In this document: positions 41,574-50,374 of the stretch, one piece after another | How the letters are laid out: every line of letters begins with the position of its first letter | Numbering within the stretch: the stretch's first letter is position 1 | Assembly: GCA_000154345.1 (NCBI GenBank) | Contig: DS480343.1 | Location: forward strand, 62,001-126,000 | From: [Clostridium] leptum DSM 753 | GTDB lineage: Bacteria; Bacillota; Clostridia; Oscillospirales; Acutalibacteraceae | Direction: 5' to 3' | Length of the DNA stretch: 64,000 nt | Program-made: the position numbers and the translations under genes | Notes under the pieces: model-generated | Database searches by the model: none | What the model saw: the letters and a program-made list of their open reading frames with translations, nothing else | What the model was told of the DNA's origin: nothing

Positions 41574-42242
41574 ATGAAATTATTTGCAGATACCGCTGAC
41601 CTGCGGGAATTAAAAGAGCTGGACGAGATGGGCCTCATCTGCGGTATTACCACCAACCCCACCATCGCGTCCCAGACAGGAAAAAATTTGGTGGATGTTC
41701 TAGCCAATATCGCAAAGGAGTTCCCGGAGATTCCGGTGTTCGGCCAGGTGGTGGCCAAGGATACGGAGGGGATGGTTGCCGAGGCTAGAAAAATTGTCAC
41801 CGCTGGAAAAAATATTGTGGTAAAGCTGCCTGCTACTCGGGAGGCGGTAAAAGCGATCAAGATTCTCCATGCGGAGGGGATTAAAACCTGTGCTACTGCG
41901 GTGCTTACCGCGTCTCAGGGCTTTTTGTGCGCTACTGCCGGAGCGGATTATGTAGCTCCTTACACCGGACAAAACGATGTGATCGGTTATGACGGCCTGG
42001 TAACGCTGGAGCAGCTATGCGATGTTATCCATGAGGAGGGCCTGCCGACAGAGGTGCTGGCCGCTTCCATCGAAAAGCCTCAGGAAATCGTGGAATACGC
42101 TTTGGCCGGCGCGGATATTGTCACCATGCCTTACCATGTGTTCACCGACACTTTTGACAGCCCTCTGCCTCTGACCAAATACTATGTAGACCGGTTCTAT
42201 AAGGATTGGTCCGGCGCTGGCTGTGTGATCGAAGGAAAGTGA
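41574..42242 (+). CDS. fsa: Fructose-6-phosphate aldolase / transaldolase-like protein
   Basis: 222 residues, the length of the short FSA/TalC subfamily. Schiff-base Lys84 in NIVVKLPAT, N-terminal MKLFADTADLRELKEL and GITTNPTI typical of the family, and TCATAVLTASQGFLC. It splits fructose 6-phosphate to dihydroxyacetone and glyceraldehyde 3-phosphate, or performs a transaldolase reaction; the two are hard to separate by sequence. Downstream of the VOC gene and ended by a terminator; glycerol dehydrogenase at 49.2 kb could use dihydroxyacetone. Ribosome site AAAAGGAG. Confidence 0.85.
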   Translation: MKLFADTADLRELKELDEMGLICGITTNPTIASQTGKNLVDVLANIAKEFPEIPVFGQVVAKDTEGMVAEARKIVTAGKNIVVKLPATREAVKAIKILHAEGIKTCATAVLTASQGFLCATAGADYVAPYTGQNDVIGYDGLVTLEQLCDVIHEEGLPTEVLAASIEKPQEIVEYALAGADIVTMPYHVFTDTFDSPLPLTKYYVDRFYKDWSGAGCVIEGK

Positions 42243-42354
42243 GGCCTGGTTCAGGAGCGGCTTTTATTATTTTTCCGCTCTCAGGTCCAGCGCCATGAGA
42301 AATGATCCCTTGAAAATAGGGCGAAGAAAATCTCAAAACGCAAAAAGTAAAAAG

Positions 42355-42424
42355 AAAGCCCCAGTACAGGAAGTGCGCAGCCAGCAATTGCTGCCGCGGC
42401 CGTCCTGCTGCCGGGGTTTTTTCT
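42355..42424 (+). terminator. Extended stem-loop terminator after the aldolase gene
   Basis: AAAGCCCC (42355-42362) pairs with GGGGTTTT (42413-42420; one G-T), with an inner CAGGA/TCCTG helix (42367-42371 with 42403-42407), followed by TT. No gene is visible in the rest of 42243-42709. Confidence 0.6.
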
Positions 42425-42709
42425 TAAAGTTATGGGAAACGCCGGTGAAGTCCGGGGGAACGTTCTGTAAAAGGAATTTTAATTTGGCGGCGCAAGGGGA
42501 AGGCGGATGCCCAACAGTTTTTATAACAAAAAGGCTTCTTAAAACGGGAACCGCCTAACCATAGGCGCCGGGAGAGACAGGTGCAATTGATTGCAAAGTC
42601 CCTTGACCTAGGGTGCTCCTGCCGGCAAGCTCGAATAAAGCTTCAAACCGCTGCTTTTGCTGTGACGGTTTTTCCGTCAGATGGAAGCGGCAAACCTGTT
42701 ATGAACGGC

Positions 42710-43666
42710 TTACCGGTCAAAATAGCCCTCCTGCCCGGCCTTTTCCGCCATCAGCTCGACCTCCTTCCGATTGGGAAGGGAGGGGATAGCGCCTAGTCTT
42801 GTAACGGCGATAGAGGCGGCGATGTTCGCAAATTGGATGGACTCCTTTAAGGAGTATCCCTCGGAAAGGCGGCAGGTCAGCCCTGCCATGAAGCAGTCGC
42901 CCGCAGCCGTGGTATCCACAACCTTTCCAGAGCCGCTATAAGCGGGAAAATGAGAAAAGTCCGTTCCGTCGTAAAGAAGGGCGCCCTGTTTGCCCCATTT
43001 CAGAATCACGTTTTCGCAGCCGGATTGATAAAGAGCCGCACATGCTTTCTCAGCAGAATCCCGGTCTGTAATTTTGATGCCGGTCATGCCGGAGGCTTCG
43101 GTCTCATTAGGACTCAGCACGTAAGCGCCGCGGAAAGCCTCCAGGGGCAGTTCCTTACGAACGGGGCCGGCGTCGATGACAGCCTTGGGTCCCCCTTCCT
43201 TGGATGCCTTTAGAATAGCGCGGATCGCCTCTAAGCTGAATTCAAGATCCATACACAGGTATCCGTAATGGGAAAGCTTCGATAATACGACGTCAATGTC
43301 CTTCTGGGTATAATCGCCGTTGGCGCCTAAGTAAGACAGGATAGTGTTGCTGCCGCTGTCCTCCAGCATAATATATGCGGTGCCAGTGCCTTCTGTGTCG
43401 CCAAGAAGCACCATCTCCCGGCTGACCCCTTCCTTTTCATAAGCGTCAAGGATGAATTCTCCGGAAGCATCCTTGCCAAGCTTACAGCAAAAATCCAAGT
43501 CGGCGCCCAGCCTGGTAAGGGCCACCGCCCGGTTGGAGCCCTTTCCGCCTAAGGCCTGCTCTCTCTTATACACTACCAAGGATTCCCCTTGCAAGGGATA
43601 TCGGGGAATACGAAGAATTACGTCCGTATTAGAACTGCCAACTACCAATATTTTTTCACGGTTCAT
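42710..43666 (-). CDS. PfkB-family carbohydrate kinase, ribokinase-like
   Basis: 318 residues. N-terminal GSSNTDVILRIP, substrate motif ALGGKGSNRAVAL (about 38-50), and C-terminal DTTAAGDCFMAG with the catalytic Asp. The GGKGSN motif points to ribokinase or another furanose/ketose kinase using ATP. It converges on the aldolase operon and is preceded by a terminator region, so it is transcribed alone; a fourth sugar kinase family in the same 10 kb. Ribosome site GGGGGG seven bases before the ATG. Confidence 0.88.
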   Translation of the reverse strand: MNREKILVVGSSNTDVILRIPRYPLQGESLVVYKREQALGGKGSNRAVALTRLGADLDFCCKLGKDASGEFILDAYEKEGVSREMVLLGDTEGTGTAYIMLEDSGSNTILSYLGANGDYTQKDIDVVLSKLSHYGYLCMDLEFSLEAIRAILKASKEGGPKAVIDAGPVRKELPLEAFRGAYVLSPNETEASGMTGIKITDRDSAEKACAALYQSGCENVILKWGKQGALLYDGTDFSHFPAYSGSGKVVDTTAAGDCFMAGLTCRLSEGYSLKESIQFANIAASIAVTRLGAIPSLPNRKEVELMAEKAGQEGYFDR

Positions 43667-44240
43667 GGGAAGCCCCCCTAAAAAATTTTTCCGAAAATAA
43701 TCATATCACATCCTCGGGGGAAAGGAAAGCGAAAAAAAGATTGATTTTTGCTTTCCCTGTTTCTTTTCTATCTTCTCGCGGAAAGTAATTTGAGTAAGAT
43801 TTACAGCCCGCAGAGGCAGCCGATTTCCCTTGAAGACGAGGATGAAAGCTGCCGTCACATTGTTCGCTGCTGATTCGGCCGGACCGCTTGGCATTGCGCG
43901 TGTGGGTATATCATGCAGAGGGCTCCGGCATACCTCGTTTGCGGATCATCTCCCGGGCATAGCGGCAGTGAATACAGAAAAAAGGGCTTCTGAGGCCGAC
44001 AGCTGGCCTCGAAAGCCCTTTTTGCCTTTTTCACTGGCTTTACCCATTGAGAGAAGGCTTTTTCTATAGGTAACGAAATGGACAGGAGCATGGACCAACC
44101 GGTTTGCAAAGCTTTTTTGTTCCCTCTGTGATATGATCAGGATCCTCTGGTGAAAGGGGGCACCATCCAAGAGAGGCCCCGGAATTTTTGGGGCTTCTTG
44201 GGAGGAAAAGAGTTTAAAATTAAGAGCTTTTGACAGAACC
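43667..44240. other. Intergenic with a strong terminator, no gene seen
   Basis: About 570 bases between the minus-strand ribokinase-like and RHH genes. It contains an imperfect A/T hairpin at about 43723-43757 near the kinase promoter, a strong terminator at 43979-44023, and a smaller GGCCCC/GGGGCT hairpin at about 44174-44200 just past the RHH stop. Confidence 0.45.
43979..44023. terminator. Bipartite stem-loop terminator with A and T tracts
   Basis: AAAAAGGGCTT (43979-43989) with AAGCCCTTTTT (44013-44023), and inner GAGGCC (43992-43997) with GGCCTC (44005-44010). Flanking A and T tracts make it functional on both strands; it likely ends the SPFH-RHH transcript. Confidence 0.75.
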
Positions 44241-44498
44241 CTATTTTTCCGAAAGCTTCCTGTTTTTCAGCCAGGTGTGATATTCTTCCGGCGTAATTTC
44301 ACCGGAGAGGAATTTTTCTTGCATAACCGCCTCCTTTTGAGCGCGGCTTTTCCGCTTTCGGACACATTCACTCAGCAAAAACTCAATTTGACCGTTGATC
44401 GAACGGTAGTCGTCCTCCGCCCAGGCGGCGAGGTCTTTCCAAAGACTTGGGGCAAGCCTTAAAAGAATTTGCTTTTTTTCGTTATCTTTCTTTTCCAT
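44241..44498 (-). CDS. Arc-like ribbon-helix-helix protein with SHOCT-like tail
   Basis: 85 residues from the ATG at 44498 (AAGGGG upstream; another ATG at 44504 overlaps that site). A DNA-binding strand KQILLRLAP (9-17) and two helices (17-48) form an Arc/MetJ-type fold that works as a dimer. Residues 62-80, KFLSGEITPEEYHTWLK, look like a SHOCT-type oligomerisation tail. Directly downstream of the SPFH gene (21 bases), a linkage I recall in other Firmicutes and Actinobacteria. An inverted repeat in the SPFH promoter is a good candidate operator, suggesting autoregulation. Confidence 0.8.
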   Translation of the reverse strand: MEKKDNEKKQILLRLAPSLWKDLAAWAEDDYRSINGQIEFLLSECVRKRKSRAQKEAVMQEKFLSGEITPEEYHTWLKNRKLSEK

Positions 44499-44519
44499 TG
44501 GCATTCCCCTTCATCCGGA

Positions 44520-45494
44520 TCAGTAGATCGATCCGCTGTTGACAATAGGCTGGGCGTCCCGGTTTCCGCAAAGCACAACCAGCAGGTTGCTGACCATGGC
44601 GGCCTTCCGTTCTTCATCAAGCTCCACTACTCCGTTCTCGCTGAGATGATTCAATGCCATCTCCACCATGCCTACGGCGCCCTCCACGATTTTCTGCCGG
44701 GCGGCGATTACCGCCTCGGCCTGCTGGCGCTGGAGCATTGCCGCGGCGATTTCCGGCGCATAGGTCAGGTTGGTGATGCGGACGTCCATGATCTCGATCC
44801 CGGCAACATCTACTCTGGCCTGGAGATCCTGCTTCATCATATCAGCGACCTCCTGGCTGCTTCCCCGCAAGGATTTTTCACCGGTGCTGTCCTCGCTGTC
44901 ATATGGATACAGCCGAGCCACATTGCGGGTAGCGGAATCGCATTGTGTGGAAAGAAAAACCTTATAATTGTTTACATTGAATACAGCCTTGGCGGTATTA
45001 ACGACCCTCCAGATCACAATGGTGCCAATAATCACCGGATTGCCCCGTTCATCGTTGACAGTCTGCTTTTCGTTGTTTAGAGTGATAGCTTTCAAAGATA
45101 CCTTTTTGCTTTCAGAAACGATTACGGAGTTCGGCCCAGTAGTCCGCCCGGTTGCGGCGGTAGGATTTACCGCGGTGCAGAAGGGATTTACCCAATAAAA
45201 TCCATCCTTTTTCAGCGTGCCGCAATATTTGCCAAATAGAGTAAGCACCAGCGCTTCCTTAGGATTGATTACCTTTAGGCCTGGCAGCAGGATACAGCCC
45301 AGAACAAAGGCTAAAATACCGGCTGTGAGCAAAACGGCTCCCCAGGGAGAGGAATTCTGCTCGTCGGATAACAGTACAGAGCCTAGTATGGCCGCTCCGA
45401 TTGATGCCAGCAGCAAAATAATAATCAGAATCAGCGTCAGCGCGCCGGAGCCGGCTTTTTTCTCTCTTTCCTCATATACAATTTTTTCTTCCAT
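44520..45494 (-). CDS. SPFH-domain (stomatin/flotillin-like) membrane protein
   Basis: 324 residues. Two N-terminal helices (18-42 and 51-71) precede an SPFH domain that starts LKVINPKEALVLTLFGKY (73-90), and a C-terminal helix rich in Ala/Glu/Gln (AAAMLQRQQAEAVIAARQKI) favouring oligomers. SPFH proteins form membrane scaffolds and modulate proteases or lipid domains. Start has TAGGAGG. Two-gene unit with the downstream ribbon-helix-helix regulator. Confidence 0.9.
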   Translation of the reverse strand: MEEKIVYEEREKKAGSGALTLILIIILLLASIGAAILGSVLLSDEQNSSPWGAVLLTAGILAFVLGCILLPGLKVINPKEALVLTLFGKYCGTLKKDGFYWVNPFCTAVNPTAATGRTTGPNSVIVSESKKVSLKAITLNNEKQTVNDERGNPVIIGTIVIWRVVNTAKAVFNVNNYKVFLSTQCDSATRNVARLYPYDSEDSTGEKSLRGSSQEVADMMKQDLQARVDVAGIEIMDVRITNLTYAPEIAAAMLQRQQAEAVIAARQKIVEGAVGMVEMALNHLSENGVVELDEERKAAMVSNLLVVLCGNRDAQPIVNSGSIY

Positions 45495-45517
45495 AAAAGA
45501 AACCCTCCTAGATATCT

Positions 45518-45542
45518 AATTGATATCATAATAATATCAATT
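45518..45542. promoter_or_regulatory. Candidate RHH operator upstream of the SPFH gene
   Basis: AATTGATAT (45518-45526) and ATATCAATT (45534-45542) form a perfect 9-bp inverted repeat with a 7-base spacer, 24 bases before the SPFH start codon. A further GATATC half-site lies at 45511-45516. The size and AT character suit an Arc-type repressor; that the RHH protein binds here is inference. The remaining bases to 45844 show no credible gene. Confidence 0.5.
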
Positions 45543-45844
45543 ATAAATTCCTTTGTCAAGAGGAGAAATCAAAACAGCTTTGCGGTTTATTAGATCTTCG
45601 GCGCCTCATGACAAGCGCGGCGGGGATAAAAGCTGCCCTCAGCAGTTTCTGAAAAATCGCTGAGCGCTATAAAACCAGCTTTCGATCTTCTTTTTCCGCC
45701 GGCCTTCGAAGGATCTAAGCGCTTTCTGATCTCTTAAGCGCCGGGATTCGCTTGCTTCTCTGGGAAACCGCTGCGTGTTAGAGCTGGAAAAAATCCGGAA
45801 GCGCAGAAATGCTTCCGCATCTCCGGAAAACGTGATCCGTTCCA

Positions 45845-46336
45845 TTATAAAGAGACATATTGAATTGGATGGTGGAAGGCTTGTGATATCTTCTTTAAAT
45901 TGTCAAAGGAAATCCAAATGGTCGCCGTGTTCTCATTGGGATGGACTCCGAGCCGCCGCCGGCCAATGAGATCCCGGTCAAATACCAGTTCTACCATGCC
46001 TTGGGCGTCGTTCAGGATGCCAAGCGGGGTGACCGAGCCTCTGAAAAGACCCAAATGCTTTTTCAGCCGTTCCTCAGAGGCGAAGCTCAATTTGCTGCAG
46101 CTCAGCTGTTCCTGAAGGGCTTTCAGATCCGCGCGCTTGTCTTTATCCAGCACCACTAAAAAGTGGCGTTTTCCTTTGGCATCCCGCAGAAAAAGGTTTT
46201 TTACCACATCCCCCTTATGGGTAATTCCCAGGTTCTTCATTTCGTCAATGGTATAAACAGGGGGATGCTCTGTTATCTCGTAATCAATATCAAGAGAATC
46301 CAAGGCGTCGGTTACCGCTTTCTGAATCATATTCAT
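45845..46336 (-). CDS. YbaK/ProX-type aminoacyl-tRNA deacylase
   Basis: 163 residues from the ATG at 46336 (GAGGA nine bases upstream; the ATG at 46345 sits on that site). INS-like editing fold: Tyr-Thr-Ile in PPVYTIDEM, GDVVKNLFLRDAKGKRHFLVVL with the conserved Lys, SFASEERLKKHLG, GSVTPLGILND, and NENTATIWISFDNL. Free-standing proteins of this ProXp/PrdX group hydrolyse mischarged Ala- or Cys-tRNA-Pro and so guard translation. Cytosolic, monocistronic. Confidence 0.9.
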   Translation of the reverse strand: MNMIQKAVTDALDSLDIDYEITEHPPVYTIDEMKNLGITHKGDVVKNLFLRDAKGKRHFLVVLDKDKRADLKALQEQLSCSKLSFASEERLKKHLGLFRGSVTPLGILNDAQGMVELVFDRDLIGRRRLGVHPNENTATIWISFDNLKKISQAFHHPIQYVSL

Positions 46337-46434
46337 CCGTGTCATTCCTCGTTTTCGTCAGCATTTATGTCTATGATACCATAAAGCGCGTACTGTGAAA
46401 AGCCTATTGCGAAAGAGCTCATTCTACAATCAAA

Positions 46435-46463
46435 TTGACAATAGGGAAAGAAAGCTTTATAGT
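46435..46463 (+). promoter_or_regulatory. Consensus promoter of the glycerate kinase gene
   Basis: TTGACA (46435-46440), 17 bases, TATAGT (46458-46463). Start of transcription near 46470, only about 19 bases before the start codon. Confidence 0.8.
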
Positions 46464-46488
46464 GAAACCAAGGCAAGGAGGGAATTCC

Positions 46489-47730
46489 ATGAGTAATGAG
46501 AGTATGCGCCGGGATGCTTGGAAAATTATCCGAAAGACACTGAAGGAAGCGATGCCGGATCAGGCGGTGGAAAAAGCGCTGAGGGCCCGCAGCTTCACAA
46601 AGCCAGTGACCTTATTCAGTATAGGAAAGGCGGCCTGGCAGATGGCCAGCGCCGCGGAAAGGTCTTTAGGGAACCAAATTAAGCAAGGAATTGTGCTGAC
46701 GAAATACGGCCACAGCAAAGGAGAAATTCCCCGCTGCGAAATTTTAGAGGCGGGCCATCCGGTACCGGATGCAAACTCTGTTTTCGGTGCTCAGAAGATG
46801 GCAGGCCTTGCCCGGAGCCTAACCCAGAACGACCAAGTCCTGTTTTTGATATCCGGCGGAGGCTCCGCTTTGTTTGAACTGCCCTTGGTGCCCCTGGAGG
46901 AATTGCAGGACATTACCAGGCAGCTTTTGGCCTGCGGGGCGGAGATCACGGAAATTAACTTGATCCGCAAGCGTCTCTCCGGCGTGAAGGGAGGAAGGTT
47001 TGCCCAGCTTTGCGCTCCGGCTCAGGTGTTTTCCATTGTCCTGTCCGATGTTCTTGGCAATAGCTTGGAAAGCATTGCGTCTGGTCCGGCGGCGCCGGAT
47101 TCTTCAACCTCGGAGCAGGCCCTGGAAGTGGTGAAAAAATACGGCCTGCGCCTTTCTTCAAGAGCATTGGAGATCCTAAAGGAAGAAACCCCAAAAACAC
47201 TGGAAAATAGTGAAACCGTGATTACCGGGAGCGTTCAAAGCCTTTGCGAGTCCGCGGCAAGAGCGGCTGGTGAGCTGGGGTACGCTCCGGAAATTTTGAC
47301 AGCGTGCTTAACCTGTCAGGCAAAAGAGGCGGGAAGCTTTTTGGCCGCTGTCGCCCAATGGAAAAAGGATCACTTAACTGGAAAGCCCGCGGCGGTGATT
47401 GTGGGCGGCGAGACGGTAGTGGAGCTGAAGGGAAAAGGCATGGGGGGAAGAAACCAGGAGCTCGCGCTTTCCGCGGCCAGAGGCTTGGAAGGCTTGCCGA
47501 ATGCGGTTTTGTTTTCCTTGGGGTCAGACGGTACCGACGGCCCTACCGACGCGGCAGGCGGCATAGTAGATGGGGAAACCGCCGGACAACTGCGGCAGCA
47601 GGGGATCGGGATTGACCGGGTGCTGGAGGAAAACGACGCTTACCACGCCCTGCAGAAATGCGGAGGCTTGCTGATGACCGGCCCTACCGGTACCAATGTA
47701 AACGATGTAGCGGTGCTTCTGCTTCGCTGA
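46489..47730 (+). CDS. Glycerate 2-kinase, MOFRL/DUF4147 type
   Basis: 413 residues from the ATG at 46489 with AAGGAGGG eight bases upstream. Features of the class II glycerate kinases: SIGKAAWQMASAAE, LFLISGGGSALFELP, NLIRKRLSGVKGGR (loop with conserved Lys/Arg) and the MOFRL domain with GGRNQELALSAARGL and SLGSDGTDGPTDAAGG. It phosphorylates glycerate to 2-phosphoglycerate, feeding lower glycolysis. Transcribed from its own promoter and closed by an intrinsic terminator. Confidence 0.93.
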   Translation: MSNESMRRDAWKIIRKTLKEAMPDQAVEKALRARSFTKPVTLFSIGKAAWQMASAAERSLGNQIKQGIVLTKYGHSKGEIPRCEILEAGHPVPDANSVFGAQKMAGLARSLTQNDQVLFLISGGGSALFELPLVPLEELQDITRQLLACGAEITEINLIRKRLSGVKGGRFAQLCAPAQVFSIVLSDVLGNSLESIASGPAAPDSSTSEQALEVVKKYGLRLSSRALEILKEETPKTLENSETVITGSVQSLCESAARAAGELGYAPEILTACLTCQAKEAGSFLAAVAQWKKDHLTGKPAAVIVGGETVVELKGKGMGGRNQELALSAARGLEGLPNAVLFSLGSDGTDGPTDAAGGIVDGETAGQLRQQGIGIDRVLEENDAYHALQKCGGLLMTGPTGTNVNDVAVLLLR

Positions 47731-47739
47731 CAGCAGATC

Positions 47740-47774
47740 AAACAGCCTGGAATTTATCCCAGGCTGTTTTTTAT
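47740..47774 (+). terminator. Intrinsic terminator after the glycerate kinase gene
   Basis: AAACAGCCTGG (47740-47750) pairs with CCAGGCTGTTT (47759-47769), then TTT. The rest of the 289-base gap to the thioredoxin reductase stop has no gene. Confidence 0.9.
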
Positions 47775-48019
47775 CATTCAGGTATACAGCATACAATGGC
47801 TGTTGGAGAGGGAGGCCTGCCGTGCGGCAGACGGCAATAGGGAAATTTTATCGTCTCAAGCGTAAGGCGCCGCTTCTTCGAGCGCCTCGCAAAAAGCCCG
47901 CGGCAATTAAGCTTTTGCCGTACTCCTTTACAGTCAGGGCGCACAGGTGGTTTTTGCTGCTTTCTGACCGCTCCGCTATCCGCCAAAGCCGTTGGCGGGA
48001 AAGGGTTGCCTGTTCAAGA

Positions 48020-48949
48020 TTAGCGGAGAGCGGTTTCCAGAGTGTTCACATAGCTTGCGGCCTGGAAGGCGGCGGTAGCCCCGTCGGACGCCGCGGTAAG
48101 AATTTGCCGAAGGGCTTTCGCTCGGGTATCTCCTGCGGCGAATACGCCGGCAAGGCTGGTTTTACAGTCATCCCCGGCCAGAATGTAGCCGTTGGAATCC
48201 AGGGGAAGCTCTGAGAAAATCCTGTTATCCGGCACCAGACCGATGGCTATAAAAACAGCGGAAACTGGGAGAAGCTCTTCTTGTCCGGAATTTATGTTTC
48301 GGATTACGGCGGCGGTGACAGCTTTTTCTCCCAAGATTTCTTTTACGACGGTTTCTCCGTGAAAAATGATGTTTTTTCGCTTTTTTACCGCATCCGCAAG
48401 AAGCTTTTCCCCTCGAAAAGCATTGCGGCGGTGAATCAGAAAGACGCTTTCGCAGAGATTGGACAGAAAGAGAGCGTCTTCCAGGGCGGTATTTCCCCCG
48501 CCGATGACCGCCGCGACTTTGCCCCGGAAAAAGGCCCCGTCGCAGGTGGCGCAGTAGGAAACCCCCTTTCCCGTCAGTTCCTTTTCTCCGGGACAATCCA
48601 GCGTGCGCCGCTTGACGCCATTGGCGATGATTACGGATTTGCCCTTATATTCTCCCCCGTTGGTTTGAAGGGTTTTGACCGGGGAGGCTAGAGAGGCTTT
48701 TATTACTTGTTCCATTTGAATGTCAGCGCCTAGCCTTTGGGCTTGCTCGTAAATTTTCATCGCCAGGTCCGGCCCGGATATTTTTACATAGCCCGGATAG
48801 TTTTCGATTTCATTGGTAACAGCGATTTGCCCTCCAGCAAAGCCGCCCTCCAATACGGTTGCTGAAAGCCCCGCCCGGATAGCGTAGATCGCGGCGGTCA
48901 ATCCAGCGCAGCCCCCTCCGATGATCAAAAGATCGGTTGTGTCAGCCAT
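48020..48949 (-). CDS. trxB: Thioredoxin reductase
   Basis: 309 residues, standard low-Mr bacterial length. FAD-binding GGGCAGLTAA (11-20), redox-active CATC (133-136) in SYCATCDGAFF, NAD(P)H loop GGGNTALEDALF, and C-terminal AAGDTRAKALRQILTAASDG. Reduces thioredoxin with NADPH, or a ferredoxin/NADH variant. Start with GGAGGCGGG upstream. Stands alone on the minus strand. Confidence 0.95.
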   Translation of the reverse strand: MADTTDLLIIGGGCAGLTAAIYAIRAGLSATVLEGGFAGGQIAVTNEIENYPGYVKISGPDLAMKIYEQAQRLGADIQMEQVIKASLASPVKTLQTNGGEYKGKSVIIANGVKRRTLDCPGEKELTGKGVSYCATCDGAFFRGKVAAVIGGGNTALEDALFLSNLCESVFLIHRRNAFRGEKLLADAVKKRKNIIFHGETVVKEILGEKAVTAAVIRNINSGQEELLPVSAVFIAIGLVPDNRIFSELPLDSNGYILAGDDCKTSLAGVFAAGDTRAKALRQILTAASDGATAAFQAASYVNTLETALR

Positions 48950-49172
48950 TATCCCGCCTCCATTTTTCTGTTTCGTGTTTTCAATAGTGTTTCAAACGGC
49001 GTCTTTTTTATTCGTGGGAGAAGGAACGGCACAGCTTTATGTTAAAAAATTAACAAAAATTTTCGGGGCCCGCGGCGGGATTTCAGCGGAATCCTGGTTG
49101 ACAGATAAGCGCTGATTTTGTAAGGTTTATAGTATAGCGATAGGTTTCAAATACAGAATTGGAGGGATTTTC

Positions 49173-50267
49173 ATGGCCAATACCATTATTAGTCCAAATC
49201 GATATGTGCAAGGCAGGGGCGAATTAAAAAATTTGCCGGAGCACGCTAAAAAGTTGGGAAAGAAGCTGTTTGTCATTATCAGCGCGTCCGGATTAAAAAG
49301 GGTGCGCGACCTGCTGGAAAAAAGCTTTGAAAATACCGGCATGGAGCTGGTCTTCGAGGAATTTCAAGGAGAATGCTGCGAAACGGAGATCAAGCGGCTG
49401 GGCAGCCGTTTTCAAGAAAATAAATGCGACCTGGTCGTAGGCGTGGGCGGCGGCAAAATTCACGACAGCGCAAAAGCCGCCGCGTATTATCAGGGCGCGC
49501 CTGTTGTGATTATTCCTACTATCGCGTCTACCGACGCTCCTTGCTCAGCGTTGTCGGTGATTTACTCTGAAACCGGCGTGTTTGAGCGGTACCTGTTTTT
49601 AAATTCTAACCCCGACCTTGTGCTGGTGGATACGGATATTATCGCCGCCGCACCATCGAGGCTTTTGGTTTCCGGCATGGGAGACGCCCTGGCCACCTAC
49701 TTTGAGGCCAGAGCTGTGGCCGCCAGCGGAGCGCTGAGCTGCGCCGGCGGAAAGCCTACTAAGGGAGCTTTGGCTTTGGCGAAGCTGTGCTATGAGACTT
49801 TGCTGGAGGATGGCGTAAAAGCAAAGCTGGCGGTGGAAGCCGGTGCCTGTACCCAGGCAGTGGAAAACATCATTGAGGCAAACACCTATTTAAGCGGCAT
49901 CGGTTTTGAAAGCGGAGGCCTGGCGGGAGCCCATGCGATTCATAACGGCTTGACGGTGATTAAGGATTGTCACCATCTGTATCACGGCGAGAAGGTGGCT
50001 TTTGGTACCTTGACTCAGCTGGTGCTGGAAAACGCTGGCCAGAAATTGCTGGAAGAGGTCATTGGCTTCTGCATGGATGTGGGATTACCCACAACCTTCG
50101 CAGAGCTTGGTATGGCGCGGCCGGATAAGGATCTGCTGATGGAGGCAGCTGTCAGAGCCTGCTCCCCTGACGATACGCTGGTGAACATGCCCTTTGAGGT
50201 AACTCCGGAAATGGTTTACGCCGCCATGGTGGGCGCCGATGCTTTGGGCAGATATTTTAAGAACTAA
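49173..50267 (+). CDS. gldA: Glycerol dehydrogenase
   Basis: 364 residues, standard GldA length. NAD-binding GVGGGKIHDSAKAAAYY (about 90-106), STDAPCSALSVIYSE, zinc ligands in GDALATYFEARA, GAHAIHNGL and YHGEKVAFGTL. Interconverts glycerol and dihydroxyacetone with NAD. Dihydroxyacetone is a product of fructose-6-phosphate aldolase at 41.6 kb, so it may regenerate NAD for that route (inference). Start has GGAGGG seven bases upstream. Confidence 0.95.
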   Translation: MANTIISPNRYVQGRGELKNLPEHAKKLGKKLFVIISASGLKRVRDLLEKSFENTGMELVFEEFQGECCETEIKRLGSRFQENKCDLVVGVGGGKIHDSAKAAAYYQGAPVVIIPTIASTDAPCSALSVIYSETGVFERYLFLNSNPDLVLVDTDIIAAAPSRLLVSGMGDALATYFEARAVAASGALSCAGGKPTKGALALAKLCYETLLEDGVKAKLAVEAGACTQAVENIIEANTYLSGIGFESGGLAGAHAIHNGLTVIKDCHHLYHGEKVAFGTLTQLVLENAGQKLLEEVIGFCMDVGLPTTFAELGMARPDKDLLMEAAVRACSPDDTLVNMPFEVTPEMVYAAMVGADALGRYFKN

Positions 50268-50328
50268 GCTGAAGCTGCTGCTTCGGGCTTAATATGGCCT
50301 CCGTGAATATAAAAGCGGAAGATAGAGA

Positions 50329-50374
50329 CGAACGGCAAGGAGCCGGAGGATTTCCTCCGGCTCCTTGCCGTTCG
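50329..50374. repeat. Perfect 22-bp inverted repeat with a two-base loop
   Basis: Left arm 50329-50350 (begins CGAACGGCAAGG) pairs base for base with 50353-50374. It follows the glycerol dehydrogenase gene by about 60 bases but lacks a U-tract. Probably a terminator stem; the perfect symmetry is unusual. Confidence 0.75.

Noticed and set aside
35813..42242. Sulfoquinovose (sulfo-transaldolase) pathway
   Set aside because: An aldolase/transaldolase and an alcohol dehydrogenase fit superficially, but the three kinases and the hexuloisomerase-like gene do not, and no sulfo-sugar transporter or sulfoquinovosidase is present.
45639..45845. Small 68-codon minus-strand frame whose ATG overlaps the deacylase stop
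   Set aside because: Composition is basic and low-complexity, with no ribosome site of its own apart from coupling and no recognisable domain.
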